Part shown: in pieces, positions 28,123-36,479 of the stretch
How positions within the stretch are numbered: position 1 is the first letter of the stretch
Layout of the letters: each line of letters starts with the position of its first letter
DNA from: Acidovorax sp. Root219
Lineage (GTDB): Bacteria; Pseudomonadota; Gammaproteobacteria; Burkholderiales; Burkholderiaceae_C
Assembly: GCF_001428665.1 (NCBI RefSeq)
Contig: NZ_LMIJ01000010.1
Location: 402,195 to 466,194, forward strand
Direction of reading: 5' to 3'
DNA: 64,000 bases
Notes under the pieces: generated by a model
What the model was told of the DNA's origin: nothing
Databases searched by the model: none
What the model saw: only the letters and a program-made list of their open reading frames with translations
Program-made: the position numbers and the translations under genes

Positions 28123-29036
28123 GCGGGCGCCCCTTCGGACACCGTTGCCGCTGCGGCAGCCTGGCGCTCCTGGCAGTAGTCCGAGTCGGAACAGACGTGC
28201 ATGCGCGTGCCCTGGTCGTCGGTGATGACCTCGTCGAGGAAACTGTCGGTGGCGCCGCACAGGGCGCAGGCGCAGTCCCAGCGCTGCACCTCGAAGGGGT
28301 GGTCCTCGAAGCCCAGGCTTTCCACCGGCGTGTAGGGCGGCACGGCGTAGATGCGCTTTTCGCGGCCTGCGCCAAAGAGCTGCAACGCCGGGTTCATGTG
28401 CATCTTGGGGTTGTCGAACTTGGGGATCGGCGACGGCGCCATCACGTAGCGGCCGTTGACCAGCACCGGGTAGTCGTACGTGGTGGCGATGTGGCCGTAG
28501 CGCGCGATGTCCTCATAGAGCTTGACGTGCATCAGCCCGTACTCGGCCAGGCCGTGCAGGGTGCGCGTCTCGGTCTCGCGCGGCTCCAGGCGCTGCATGG
28601 GCTCGGGCACCGGCACCTGGTAGACGAGCACCTGGCCTTCGGCCAGCGGGGTCTCGGGGATGCGGTGGCGCGTCTGGATCAGCGTCGCCTCGGTGGTGCG
28701 CGTGGTGGTGGCCACGCCCGTGGTGCGCTCGAAGAAGCGGCGGATGTTGACCGCGTTGACCGTGTCGTCCGAGCCCTGGTCGATGACCTTGAGGCAATCG
28801 TCCGGCCCGATGATGGCGGCCGTGACCTGGATGCCGCCCGTGCCCCAGCCATAGGGCAGCGGCATCTCGCGCGAGCCGAAGGGCACCTGGTAGCCGGGGA
28901 TGGCCACGGCCTTGAGGATGGCCCGGCGGATCATGCGCTTGGTGCGCTCGTCCAGGTAGGCGAAGTTGAAGTGCCCGTCGGTGGGCGCGGCATCGGCGGG
29001 CAGGCCCATCAGCGCGGGCTCGTGGGGCGCGTTCAT
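28119..29036 (-). CDS. phnJ: PhnJ, radical SAM carbon-phosphorus lyase
   Basis: This 305-residue enzyme breaks the C-P bond of alpha-D-ribose 1-methylphosphonate 5-phosphate, giving methane and the 1,2-cyclic phosphate. The cluster motif C-x2-C-x21-C-x5-C is intact at C257, C260, C282 and C288. These are offset by 16 from the E. coli residues 241, 244, 266 and 272. With the same offset the glycyl-radical glycine 32 corresponds to G48 in AIPGYQ, and C288 to the thiyl-radical cysteine. The catalytic apparatus thus appears complete. It overlaps phnI upstream and the GNAT gene downstream by 4 bp each. Confidence 0.97.
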   Translation of the reverse strand: MNAPHEPALMGLPADAAPTDGHFNFAYLDERTKRMIRRAILKAVAIPGYQVPFGSREMPLPYGWGTGGIQVTAAIIGPDDCLKVIDQGSDDTVNAVNIRRFFERTTGVATTTRTTEATLIQTRHRIPETPLAEGQVLVYQVPVPEPMQRLEPRETETRTLHGLAEYGLMHVKLYEDIARYGHIATTYDYPVLVNGRYVMAPSPIPKFDNPKMHMNPALQLFGAGREKRIYAVPPYTPVESLGFEDHPFEVQRWDCACALCGATDSFLDEVITDDQGTRMHVCSDSDYCQERQAAAAATVSEGAPA

Positions 29037-30148
29037 GCGTCGTCTCCCAGGGTGGTTTCTTCGGAGGGGTTGGCCGCCGCAGTGGCGCGCATGCGGCGCA
29101 CCAGCTCCAGCTCGGACTGGAAGTCCACGTAGTGCGGCAGCTTCAGGTGCTGCACGAAGCCCGAGGCTTCCAGGCTGTCGCTGTGCGAGAGCACGAACTC
29201 CTGCATCTGCGCGGGCGACTCCACCGGCTCGCCCAGCTCGTCGGCGCGCAGGGCGCGGTCCACCAGGCTCATGGCCATGGCCTTGCGCTCGCTGTGGCCG
29301 AAGGCCAGGCCATAGCCGCGCGTGAACTGCGGCGGCTGGTGCTTGCTGCCCGCGAACTGGTTGACCATCTCGCATTCGGTGATTTCCATATCGCCGATGG
29401 AGATGGCAAAGCCCAGCTCTTCAGGGACGATCTCCATCGCCACCGTGCCCAGGCGCAACTCGCCCACGAAGGGGTGCGAGTGCGCATAGCCGCGCTGCGT
29501 TGAATACGCCATGGCCAGCAGAAAGCCCTCATCGCCACGCGCCAGGTTCTGCAGCCGCGTGGCGCGGTTGGCCGGAAAGCGCAGCGGCTCGCGCGTGAGG
29601 TCGGCGGGGGCCGGGTCGCCCTCGGGGATGGGGCGGGTCTCGATCAGCCCTTCCTGGTTGAGCAGGTCCACCACGCGCGGCGTGGTGGCGGGTGCATCGA
29701 CCAAGGGCGCGGGAGCTGCGGCAGCGGCCACTGCATCGCCCCGGGCCAGCAGCGTGAAGTCAAGCAGGCGCTGGGTGTAGTCGTAGGTGGGGCCGAGCAC
29801 CTGGCCGCCGGGCAGGTCCTTGAAGGTGGCGGAGATGCGCCGGGTGAGCACCATGCGCGCGGTGTCCAGCGGCCGGGTGGTGCCCAGGCGCGGCAGCGTG
29901 GCACGGTAGGCACGCAGCAAAAAGATGGCTTCGACCAGGTCGCCCGAGGCCTGCTTGATGGCCAGCGCCGCGAGCTCGGGGTCGTACACCGAGCCTTCGG
30001 TCATCACCCGGTCCACGGCGAGCTTGAGCTGCGCGCGGATCTGCGCCACCGAGAGTTCGGGCTCGGCAGTATCGCCCCGGCGCTGCTCGGCCAGCAGGCG
30101 GTAGCTGTTGAGGATGGCGGTTTCCCCGCCCTTGACGGCAACGTACAT
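29033..30148 (-). CDS. phnI: C-P lyase core subunit PhnI (nucleosidase)
   Basis: This is a 371-residue subunit of the PhnGHIJ core, which with PhnG, H and L transfers phosphonate onto ATP with loss of adenine. The N-terminus MYVAVKGGETAILNSYRLL and the segments GYAHSHPFVGELR, MVNQFAGSKHQPPQFTRGYG and GHSERKAMAMSLVDRAL are typical of PhnI. The ATG at 30148 is chosen because the earlier open frame runs into phnH. It lies 5 bp after phnH and overlaps phnJ by 4 bp. Confidence 0.96.
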   Translation of the reverse strand: MYVAVKGGETAILNSYRLLAEQRRGDTAEPELSVAQIRAQLKLAVDRVMTEGSVYDPELAALAIKQASGDLVEAIFLLRAYRATLPRLGTTRPLDTARMVLTRRISATFKDLPGGQVLGPTYDYTQRLLDFTLLARGDAVAAAAAPAPLVDAPATTPRVVDLLNQEGLIETRPIPEGDPAPADLTREPLRFPANRATRLQNLARGDEGFLLAMAYSTQRGYAHSHPFVGELRLGTVAMEIVPEELGFAISIGDMEITECEMVNQFAGSKHQPPQFTRGYGLAFGHSERKAMAMSLVDRALRADELGEPVESPAQMQEFVLSHSDSLEASGFVQHLKLPHYVDFQSELELVRRMRATAAANPSEETTLGDDA

Positions 30149-30153
30149 GCGCT

Positions 30154-30792
30154 TCAGGCCTCCACGGTGGATGGTTCGATACAGGTCGTGCGTGGCAGGC
30201 CGGCGATGTGGCTGGCCGTGGCCAGCACCACGTCCACCCCGCGCGGGAAGGCGCCGTGGTTGTCGGCCCACTGCGCAGCGAAGTCACCGGGCAGGCCGGC
30301 CACGTGCAGGTGCTGCGCGTCGCGGATACCCGGGCCCGTGAGGCGCCAGGCGCCCGCGCCGTGCAGGGCCGGGGCCAGCACCGCCACGTCGATTACGCAG
30401 GTGGCGGACTGGTCGGGGTATTCGTCGCTGCCGCACTGCAGGCCGGCCAGGGCGGGCATGGCATCGCCTGCGGCCACCCAGGCAAAGCGCGCCTGTTCGG
30501 GTGCATCGACCAGCACGCAGCCGGTATGAAAGCGCAGCCACACGCCGGCCTGGCTGGCCGCCAGCCGGGGCGAAAGCCACAGCGTGCATTCGCTGTCGAG
30601 CAGGGCCAGCAGCACAGCGGCCGAGGCCGCGTGCCCGGTGGCGGGCACTTCAGCGTCGTGCACGATGGCGACCGGGGCGCCCGGCTGCGACAGTGCCTGG
30701 AGCACGGCGCGGAACACGGCCTGGCTGCCCAGGGCCTCGCTGGAGAAGCCCGCACCCAGGGCGGACAGGGAGGTGGTAGGGTTCGCGCTCAT
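30154..30792 (-). CDS. phnH: C-P lyase core subunit PhnH
   Basis: This is a 212-residue subunit of the C-P lyase core complex. It shows the PhnH features of an N-terminal AVFRAVLQALSQPGAP stretch, a middle CTLWLSPRL region, FVxxGCVL-like HTGCVLVDAPEQARFAWV, and a C-terminal GPGIRDAQHLHVAGLP followed by FPRGVDVVLA. It is fused to neither neighbour; its start overlaps the phnG stop by 4 bp and phnI follows after 5 bp. Confidence 0.94.
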   Translation of the reverse strand: MSANPTTSLSALGAGFSSEALGSQAVFRAVLQALSQPGAPVAIVHDAEVPATGHAASAAVLLALLDSECTLWLSPRLAASQAGVWLRFHTGCVLVDAPEQARFAWVAAGDAMPALAGLQCGSDEYPDQSATCVIDVAVLAPALHGAGAWRLTGPGIRDAQHLHVAGLPGDFAAQWADNHGAFPRGVDVVLATASHIAGLPRTTCIEPSTVEA

Positions 30793-31310
30793 TCCTGGTC
30801 CTCGTCGCTGCCGTCGTTGCTGCCGCTTTCGCGGGCCACCGTGAAGAAGTCCACCCGCGTGCTGGCCGTGCGGGCCTGGCGTTCGGACTGCACCTGGGCC
30901 AGGTGGCGGCGGATGGGGTCGAGCAGGCTGGCGTCCAGCGCGGCCTGGCGCGCGGGGTCCTGCAGCAGCGCATCGGCCAGGGCGGCCAGTTGCACCTGGC
31001 GGTGCGAGCGGCCGAGCACGTAGGCGACACCCACGGTGGGCTCGGCGCCATCGGCTCCATCCACGTCCACGCGCAGTGCGCAGCGGGTGACCGTGACCTC
31101 GCCCAGGTTGAAGCGCTCGCCGGTGCCGCCAGCGCGGCCCTGCACCATCATCAGCCCGGTTTCGGGGGCACGCAGCCAGCGGGCGGGCAGTGCGGTGTGG
31201 TCGTGCAGCGCGGGCGCCAGAAGGTCGATGGGCGCACGGGCCAGCAGCGCCATCCAGTGCGCCCGCGAGAGCGGGCGGCCCGGGCCCGGGTTGTCAAAGG
31301 CTTGAAACAT
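30789..31310 (-). CDS. phnG: C-P lyase core subunit PhnG
   Basis: This 173-residue protein is the first gene of the main phn operon. PhnG hallmarks are the N-terminal RAHWMALLARAPIDLL and the middle RAPETGLMMVQGRAGGTGERFNLGEVTVTRC-type region (split here: APETGLMMVQGR and GERFNLGEVTVTRCAL). It is somewhat longer than E. coli PhnG (150 residues), with an acidic C-terminal tail NDGSDEDQE. It is divergent from phnF across a 75-bp control region containing the PhnF site. Confidence 0.94.
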   Translation of the reverse strand: MFQAFDNPGPGRPLSRAHWMALLARAPIDLLAPALHDHTALPARWLRAPETGLMMVQGRAGGTGERFNLGEVTVTRCALRVDVDGADGAEPTVGVAYVLGRSHRQVQLAALADALLQDPARQAALDASLLDPIRRHLAQVQSERQARTASTRVDFFTVARESGSNDGSDEDQE

Positions 31311-31329
31311 GGAGGTGGTACTCTTTAAG

Positions 31330-31341
31330 TTGTATAGACAA
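31330..31341. promoter_or_regulatory. PhnF operator in the phnG-phnF divergent region
   Basis: TTGTATAGACAA contains the HutC-subfamily core GT-A-TA-G-AC and matches the site before phnC at 11 of 12 bases. It lies 20 bp from the phnG start and 45 bp from the phnF start, allowing PhnF to repress both. Confidence 0.8.
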
Positions 31342-31374
31342 ATTGAACAACTGGCGCCAGCTTAGACAGCGCGC

Positions 31375-31392
31375 ATGTAGGTTTCATGACAG
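31375..31392 (-). promoter_or_regulatory. Possible weak Pho box for the phnG operon
   Basis: The minus strand reads CTGTCAT-GAAA-CCTACAT: one perfect PhoB half-site and a second, 11 bp on, with four of seven matches. It overlaps the phnF start codon. Support is moderate only. Confidence 0.4.
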
Positions 31393-32156
31393 CCACCACC
31401 AGCACACAAGTTCTTGCCAACCCCGCCCCTACCGCACGCCCGGCACGCGACAGCTTCTGGACCCGCATTGCCGCCGAACTGGCCGAGGCCATCGGCAGCG
31501 GCATCTACCCCCCGGGCCAGCGCCTGCCCTCGGAACATGCCTTGGCCGAACAGTTCGGCGTGAACCGGCACACAATCCGCCGCTCGCTGGCCAGCCTGTG
31601 CAGCCAGGGGCTGGTGCGCATCACGCAGGGCAGCGGCACCTATGTGGAGGACTTCGCGGTGGACCTGGCACTGGGCAAGCGCGTGCGCCACCAGCAGGGC
31701 CTGGCCCAGGCCGGCCTGCGCGGCAGCCTGGTGGTGCTGCAGGAGCAGACGGTGCGCGCCACGGCCGCGCTGGCCAAGGCCCTGCAGGTGCCGGCCCGCA
31801 GCCCGCTGCTGCAATTGCGCGTGATTGGCCAGGCCGAGGGCCAGCCGCTGCACGTGAGCGAGCGCTACTTTCCCCTGCCCCGCTTCGAGGGCCTGGCCGC
31901 CATGGTGCGCGAGACCGGCTCCATCACCGCCGGCTTCACCGCGCACGGCGTGGCCGACTACACCCGGCGCGAAAGCCGCATCACCGCCGAGCTGCCCGAT
32001 GCTGCCGTGGCCGCCGAGCTGCGCCAGCCCGCCACGCGCCCGGTGCTGCTGGTCGAAAGCCTGAACGTCGACCTGGCCGGCACGCCCATCGAATGGGCCC
32101 GCGCCTGGTTTGCGGGCGACCGCGTCAAACTCACCATCACCCATGACGACGAGTAA
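31386..32156 (+). CDS. phnF: PhnF, GntR/HutC family repressor of phosphonate genes
   Basis: This is a 256-residue regulator. The N-terminal winged helix shows LPSEHALAEQFGVNRHTIRRSL followed by LVRITQGSGTYV. The C-terminal UTRA ligand domain includes LLQLRVIGQAEGQPLHVSERYFPL and the closing IEWARAWFAGDRVKLTI, typical of the PhnF branch of HutC regulators. It is divergent from phnG and begins a plus-strand unit with the 2H-phosphoesterase and phnN. The two near-identical operators in the locus are its expected targets. Confidence 0.92.
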   Translation: MTATTSTQVLANPAPTARPARDSFWTRIAAELAEAIGSGIYPPGQRLPSEHALAEQFGVNRHTIRRSLASLCSQGLVRITQGSGTYVEDFAVDLALGKRVRHQQGLAQAGLRGSLVVLQEQTVRATAALAKALQVPARSPLLQLRVIGQAEGQPLHVSERYFPLPRFEGLAAMVRETGSITAGFTAHGVADYTRRESRITAELPDAAVAAELRQPATRPVLLVESLNVDLAGTPIEWARAWFAGDRVKLTITHDDE

Positions 32157-32880
32157 CACCCCCTCCCCCACCGCCGCCCACCACCGCTATGCGGTGTACT
32201 TCGCGCCCAACCCCGGCACCCTGGCCTGGCTCGCTGGCAGCCACTGGCTGGGCCGCTGCGCCGCGCTGCTGCAGCCCATGCAGCCACTGGACATCCACGG
32301 CGTGGCCCGGGAAGAACTGGAGCGGCTGACCGCCGCCCCGCGCCGCTACGGCTGGCATGCCACGCTCAAGGCCCCGTTTGCGCTGGCGCCGGGCGTGGAC
32401 TGGCTCACGCTGCACCATACCGTGCAGACGCTGGCCCAGGGGCTGCGGCCGTTCAGCATGCCGCCCATGCAGGTCGAGCGCATCGGCGATTTCCTCGCAC
32501 TGGTGCCCGCGGCCGCGCACCCGGCCAACGCCGAGATCCAGGCCGCAGCCGCTGCCTGTGTGACGCAACTGCAGCCGCTGGCGGCAGCGCTGTCAGAAGG
32601 GGACCTGGCGCGCCGCCGCGCCGCCGGGCTCACACCCCGGCAGGATGCACTGCTGCAGCAGTGGGGCTACCCCTTCGTGCTGGAGGAGTTCCGCTTCCAC
32701 ATGTCGCTGACCGGCTCGCTCGCGGCTGCGGATGACGAGACCGTGGAGCTGGTGCAGGACGCAGCCGACCAGTTCTTTGCCGACCTGCCGCCGCTGCGCT
32801 TTGGCAGCCTGGCCCTGTTCGCCGAACCCACGCCGGGAGCCGACTTCGTGCTGCTGGACCACCTGGAGCTGGGCACATGA
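32143..32880 (+). CDS. DUF1045 phosphonate-metabolism protein, 2H phosphoesterase fold
   Basis: This is a 245-residue protein of the DUF1045 family often found in phn operons. Two H-x-T/S motifs are present: H72-A-T74 in YGWHATLKAPF and H186-M-S188 in FRFHMSLTG. Paired motifs of this kind are the catalytic signature of 2H phosphoesterases, which open cyclic phosphodiesters. C-P lyase yields 5-phosphoribosyl 1,2-cyclic phosphate, normally opened by PhnP; no phnP lies in this locus, so this protein is a strong candidate for that step (inference). Its start overlaps phnF by 14 bp and its stop overlaps phnN by 4 bp. Confidence 0.85.
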   Translation: MTTSNTPSPTAAHHRYAVYFAPNPGTLAWLAGSHWLGRCAALLQPMQPLDIHGVAREELERLTAAPRRYGWHATLKAPFALAPGVDWLTLHHTVQTLAQGLRPFSMPPMQVERIGDFLALVPAAAHPANAEIQAAAAACVTQLQPLAAALSEGDLARRRAAGLTPRQDALLQQWGYPFVLEEFRFHMSLTGSLAAADDETVELVQDAADQFFADLPPLRFGSLALFAEPTPGADFVLLDHLELGT

Positions 32881-33467
32881 GCACCACAGCGAAATTGCTG
32901 TACTTCATGGGCCCCTCGGGCGCCGGCAAGGACAGCCTGCTTGACTGGCTGCGCCAGCACCTGCCCGCCGGCCTGCCCGTGCAGTGGGCGCGGCGCACCA
33001 TCAGCCGCCCGGCCAGCCCCGGTGGCGAAGCGCATGAAAGCACCACGCCCGACGCCCACGCCGCGCTGCGCGCCGCCGGTGCGTTTGCCCTGCACTGGGA
33101 GGCCAACGGCCTGGCCTATGGCGTGCGCCATGCCGAGCTGGCGACGCTGGCCCAGGGCCGCTGGCTGCTGGTCAATGGTTCACGCGCCTACTTGCCCGAA
33201 GCCCTGGCGCGCTACCCAGCCCTGGTGGCAGTGCACATCACCGCCAGCCCCGAGGTGCTGCGCCACCGCCTGCAATCACGGGGCCGGGAAAACGCCGACG
33301 AAGTGGAGCAGCGCGTGCAGCGCGCGCTGCGCTTCCTGGCGCCGCCAGGAACGGCCGGCATCGAGGTGCGCAACGACACCAGCCTGGATGCAGCAGGCCG
33401 GCAATTGCTTCAGGCCCTGGAAAGGCTGCCCGGCTGGCCAGGCCTGGTCAACGCCCCGGCGGGGTGA
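32877..33467 (+). CDS. phnN: PhnN, ribose 1,5-bisphosphokinase
   Basis: This 196-residue kinase converts ribose 1,5-bisphosphate and ATP to PRPP, the last step of the C-P lyase route. The P-loop GPSGAGKDSLL begins at residue 12. RRTISRPASPGGEAHES and HWEANGLAYGV are the substrate-binding segments shared with guanylate-kinase-like PhnN. The start overlaps the stop of the 2H-phosphoesterase gene (ATGA), which ties these two late-pathway enzymes together. The 3' end overlaps the convergent tag gene by 20 bp. Confidence 0.93.
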   Translation: MSTTAKLLYFMGPSGAGKDSLLDWLRQHLPAGLPVQWARRTISRPASPGGEAHESTTPDAHAALRAAGAFALHWEANGLAYGVRHAELATLAQGRWLLVNGSRAYLPEALARYPALVAVHITASPEVLRHRLQSRGRENADEVEQRVQRALRFLAPPGTAGIEVRNDTSLDAAGRQLLQALERLPGWPGLVNAPAG

Positions 33468-34107
33468 AATCCGCCCGCGCCTTGAGCGCCTTCTCGCGCG
33501 CATGGCAGCCTTCGAGGTGGTCGTTGACCAGGCCCATGGCCTGCATGAAGGCATACACGGTGGTTGGGCCGACAAAGCTCCAGCCGCGCTTCTTGAGGTC
33601 CTTGGACATCGCGGTGGAGCCTGGCGAGGTGATGAAGGTGCGCGCCACCTCGCGCGTGATGCGCTCGGGCCGCTCGCCAGCGGCGGGCTCGTACTGCCAG
33701 GCGTAGCGCGCAAGCGAGCCGAATTCCTGCCTGAGCTCCAACACACGCTTGGCGTTGTTGATGGTCGAGACGATCTTGCCCCGGTGGCGCACGATGGCTG
33801 CGTCCTGCACCAGGCGCTCCACGTCGGCGTCGGTGAACTCTGCGACCTGCTCGGCATCGAACTGCGCGAACGCCGCCCGAAATCCCTCGCGCTTGTTCAG
33901 GATGGTGAGCCAGCTCAGGCCCGACTGGAAGCCCTCCAGGCACAGCTTCTCGAACAGGCGCCGGTCGTCCGCCACCGGAAAACCCCATTCGCTGTCATGG
34001 TAGTGGCGGTACAGCGGCGTGGCCTGGCACCAGGTGCAGCGCGGGCAGCCTGCGTCGTCGGCGAACAGGCCGTCGGGAATCTCGGGGGTGGCGGTGGCTT
34101 CGGTCAT
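33448..34107 (-). CDS. tag: DNA-3-methyladenine glycosylase I
   Basis: This 219-residue base-excision repair enzyme removes 3-methyladenine from DNA. The zinc-binding elements of Tag are visible: the cysteine-containing start RCTWCQATPLYRHYHDSEWG, and H-x3-C in NDHLEGCHAR near the end. FQSGLSWLTILNKREGF and KKRGWSFVGPTTVYAFMQA are other family blocks. The start at 34107 gives about 20 extra residues before the first zinc cysteine. An ATG at 34137 is an alternative. It is unrelated to the phn genes and only convergent with phnN. Confidence 0.93.
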   Translation of the reverse strand: MTEATATPEIPDGLFADDAGCPRCTWCQATPLYRHYHDSEWGFPVADDRRLFEKLCLEGFQSGLSWLTILNKREGFRAAFAQFDAEQVAEFTDADVERLVQDAAIVRHRGKIVSTINNAKRVLELRQEFGSLARYAWQYEPAAGERPERITREVARTFITSPGSTAMSKDLKKRGWSFVGPTTVYAFMQAMGLVNDHLEGCHAREKALKARADFTPPGR

Positions 34108-34169
34108 GGGCAGGATTCTAGGAATTCCATCCGACATGCTGCTGACAGGCCCTAAACTGAACACCGGAT

Positions 34170-35300
34170 ATGCCACAGCCATTCGCTTCACGTTCCGTCC
34201 CGCTCCGCCTTGGCGCCGCACTGTCTGCCTTCATTGCCAGCCTGGCCCTGGCCGGCTGCGCCAGCAATGGCAATGCCCTGGGCTACTACTGGCAATCGGT
34301 GCGCGGCCATGTGCAGCTGATGCGCTCGGCCGAGCCGCTGGAGGACTGGATCGCGCGCACCGACATCCCGCTGCCACTGCGCGAGCGCCTGCAACTGGCC
34401 CAACGCGCCCGCGCCTTCGCGGTGACCGAACTGGGCCTGCCCGACAACCCGAGCTACCGCCGCTATGCGGACTTGAAGCGCGCGGCCGCCGTGTGGAACG
34501 TGGTCGCCGCGCCGCCCTATTCGCTGACGCTGCACACCTGGTGCTTCCCGGTGACGGGCTGCATCGGCTACCGGGGCTATTTCGACGAGGCGGACGCGAA
34601 GGCCGAGGCCGGCCGGCTGGCGCAGGAAGGCCTGGAGATCGAGGTCTATGGCGTGCCCGCCTATTCCACCCTGGGCTACATGAACTGGGCTGGGGGCGAT
34701 CCGCTGCTGAGCACCTTCATCGGCTGGCCCGAAGGCGAATTCGTGCGCCTGCTGTTCCATGAGCTGGCGCACCAGGTGGTCTACGCCAAGGGCGACACGC
34801 TGTTCAATGAATCCTTTGCCACCGCCGTGGAGCGGCTGGGCAGCGCACGCTGGCTGGCCCAGCAGGCCACGCCCCAGGCCAGCACCGCCTTCGTGGCCAG
34901 CGAGGCGCGCCGGCGCGAGTTCCGCGCGCTGACCCAGGCCACGCGCGAACGCCTGGCCAGGATCTACGCCCAGGAAGGCATGCCGGACAGGGAGGCGCAG
35001 AAGGCCGCAGCCATGCAGTCCTTTCGCGCCGACTATGCGGCCCTGCGCGAGCGCTGGCAGGCCACGCCGGCCCAGACCGCCGGCTACGACCGCTGGGTGG
35101 CCAGCGCCAACAATGCCAGCTTTGCTGCCCAGGCGGCTTACAACGAGTTCGTGCCCGCCTTCGAGGCGATCTTCGAGCGCGAGGGGCGCGACTGGCACCG
35201 GTTCTATGATGCGGTGCGTGTACTGAGTGAACAACCCCAGGCACAGCGCCACGAGGCGCTGCGCCAATTGCTACCCAACCAGGAGACCCCCGGTGCCTGA
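34170..35300 (+). CDS. Lipoprotein aminopeptidase (PF10023-type zinc peptidase)
   Basis: This is a 376-residue predicted lipoprotein. The signal sequence ends in the lipobox LAGC near residue 30, so the mature protein is probably anchored in a membrane facing the periplasm. The metal motif HELAH is at residues 197-201, with NESFATAVE following in the position expected for the third ligand. The family is annotated as putative aminopeptidases. The gene is divergent from tag (62-bp gap), and its stop overlaps the next gene by 8 bp. Confidence 0.85.
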   Translation: MPQPFASRSVPLRLGAALSAFIASLALAGCASNGNALGYYWQSVRGHVQLMRSAEPLEDWIARTDIPLPLRERLQLAQRARAFAVTELGLPDNPSYRRYADLKRAAAVWNVVAAPPYSLTLHTWCFPVTGCIGYRGYFDEADAKAEAGRLAQEGLEIEVYGVPAYSTLGYMNWAGGDPLLSTFIGWPEGEFVRLLFHELAHQVVYAKGDTLFNESFATAVERLGSARWLAQQATPQASTAFVASEARRREFRALTQATRERLARIYAQEGMPDREAQKAAAMQSFRADYAALRERWQATPAQTAGYDRWVASANNASFAAQAAYNEFVPAFEAIFEREGRDWHRFYDAVRVLSEQPQAQRHEALRQLLPNQETPGA

Positions 35301-35688
35301 CATCCATATCCACCGCGAACACCAACTGGGCTTCAAGCAGGCCCGCAAAGTCGCTTTTTCCTGGGCCGAGAAGGCCGAGGAGAAGTTCGACATGGAATGC
35401 ACCTACGAAGAGGGCGAGACCGAGGACACGCTGCACTTCAGCCGCTCCGGGGTCAAGGGCACCCTGCTGGTGGATGCCAACCAGTTCGAGATGAAGGCGC
35501 AACTGGGCTTTCTGTTCGGCGCGTTCAAGGACCGCATCGAAGCAGAGATCGGCGAGCAGCTCGATGCCCTGCTGAACGCCCCCCCGCCCGCCGCCAAAAA
35601 GGCCGCGCCGAAAAAGAAGGCCGCCGACGACGCGAAACCCGCCAAGGCGGCCGCAGCCAAGGCACCGGCCAAAGCCAAAAAGGCCTGA
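35293..35688 (+). CDS. Polyhydroxyalkanoic acid system family protein
   Basis: This is a 131-residue protein from the GTG at 35293, preceded by AGGAG; it overlaps the aminopeptidase stop. The body, PDIHIHREHQLGF through KGTLLVDANQFEMKAQLGFLFGAFK, matches the small PHA-granule-associated family (PF09650). From about residue 97 a tail of alternating Ala, Lys and Pro follows (AAKKAAPKKKAADDAK and onward), like histone H1-type or AlgP-like tails, which could bind DNA or granule surface. The function is not established; a role at storage granules is inferred from the family name. Confidence 0.8.
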   Translation: MPDIHIHREHQLGFKQARKVAFSWAEKAEEKFDMECTYEEGETEDTLHFSRSGVKGTLLVDANQFEMKAQLGFLFGAFKDRIEAEIGEQLDALLNAPPPAAKKAAPKKKAADDAKPAKAAAAKAPAKAKKA

Positions 35689-35695
35689 GCCCTCC

Positions 35696-36373
35696 ATGGC
35701 CGCGCCCGCGTTCGACACGTTCAGCGACCTGCTGCACACGCGCTACAGCTGCCGCGCCTTTCTGCCTGAGCCGCTGCCCCGCGCCACCACTGAGAGCATC
35801 CTGGCCACGGCGCAGCGCACGGCATCGTGGTGCAACGCCCAGCCCTGGCAGGTGCACATCGCCAGCGGCGAAACCCTGGAGCGCCTGCGCAGCGCCTTCC
35901 AGGAGCGCATTGCCAGCACACCGCCGGAGCCCGACCTGCCCTGGCCGCGTGAGTACCGCGGCGTGTACCAGGAGCGCCGGCGCGAATGCGGCTACGGCCT
36001 GTACGAAGCGCTGGGTATTGCCAAGGGTGACCGGGCCGCATCGGCGCGCCAGGCGGCCGAAAATTTCAGCATGTTCGGTGCGCCGCACGTGGCCATTGTG
36101 AGCAGCGACGAGGCGTTGGGTGTGTATGGCGCGGTGGACTGCGGCGCCTACGTCGCCAACTTTTTGCTGGCCGCGCACAGCCTGGGCGTGGCTTCGGTGC
36201 CGCAGGCGGCGCTGGCCTCGTACCCCGGTGTGCTGCGCGAGGTGCTGGGCATCGGCGAGGACCGCACCATCGTCTGCGGCATCTCTTTCGGCCTGGCCGA
36301 CCCGGCGCACCCGGCCAACCAGTTCCGCACCACGCGGGCGGATCCGGCCAGCAGCGTGGTCTGGCGCGACTGA
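35696..36373 (+). CDS. Nitroreductase family protein
   Basis: This is a 225-residue FMN-dependent nitroreductase-fold protein. The N-terminal RYSCRAFLPEPLPRATTESI is the FMN-phosphate binding segment, AQRTASWCNAQPWQVHIAS the second block, and GVASVPQAALASYP and GISFGLADPAHPAN the later ones. It probably reduces nitroaromatics or quinones with NAD(P)H. It starts 7 bp after the PHA-system gene. The relatively long LYEALGIAKGDRAASARQAAENF helix region is usual for the subgroup. Confidence 0.88.
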   Translation: MAAPAFDTFSDLLHTRYSCRAFLPEPLPRATTESILATAQRTASWCNAQPWQVHIASGETLERLRSAFQERIASTPPEPDLPWPREYRGVYQERRRECGYGLYEALGIAKGDRAASARQAAENFSMFGAPHVAIVSSDEALGVYGAVDCGAYVANFLLAAHSLGVASVPQAALASYPGVLREVLGIGEDRTIVCGISFGLADPAHPANQFRTTRADPASSVVWRD

Positions 36374-36479
36374 GCTACAGCCCCGGGGCAGGACAGAGCC
36401 TCGCCTGTGACCCCACCGAGCAGCCTGCCGGTCACTGGATCCGCTCCGGTGCCGCTGGGCTGGTGAGGCTTTCGTCGCT

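Noticed and set aside
31375..31392. Full-strength Pho box for phnG
   Set aside because: Only one half-site is perfect and it overlaps the phnF start codon; kept only as a weak candidate.
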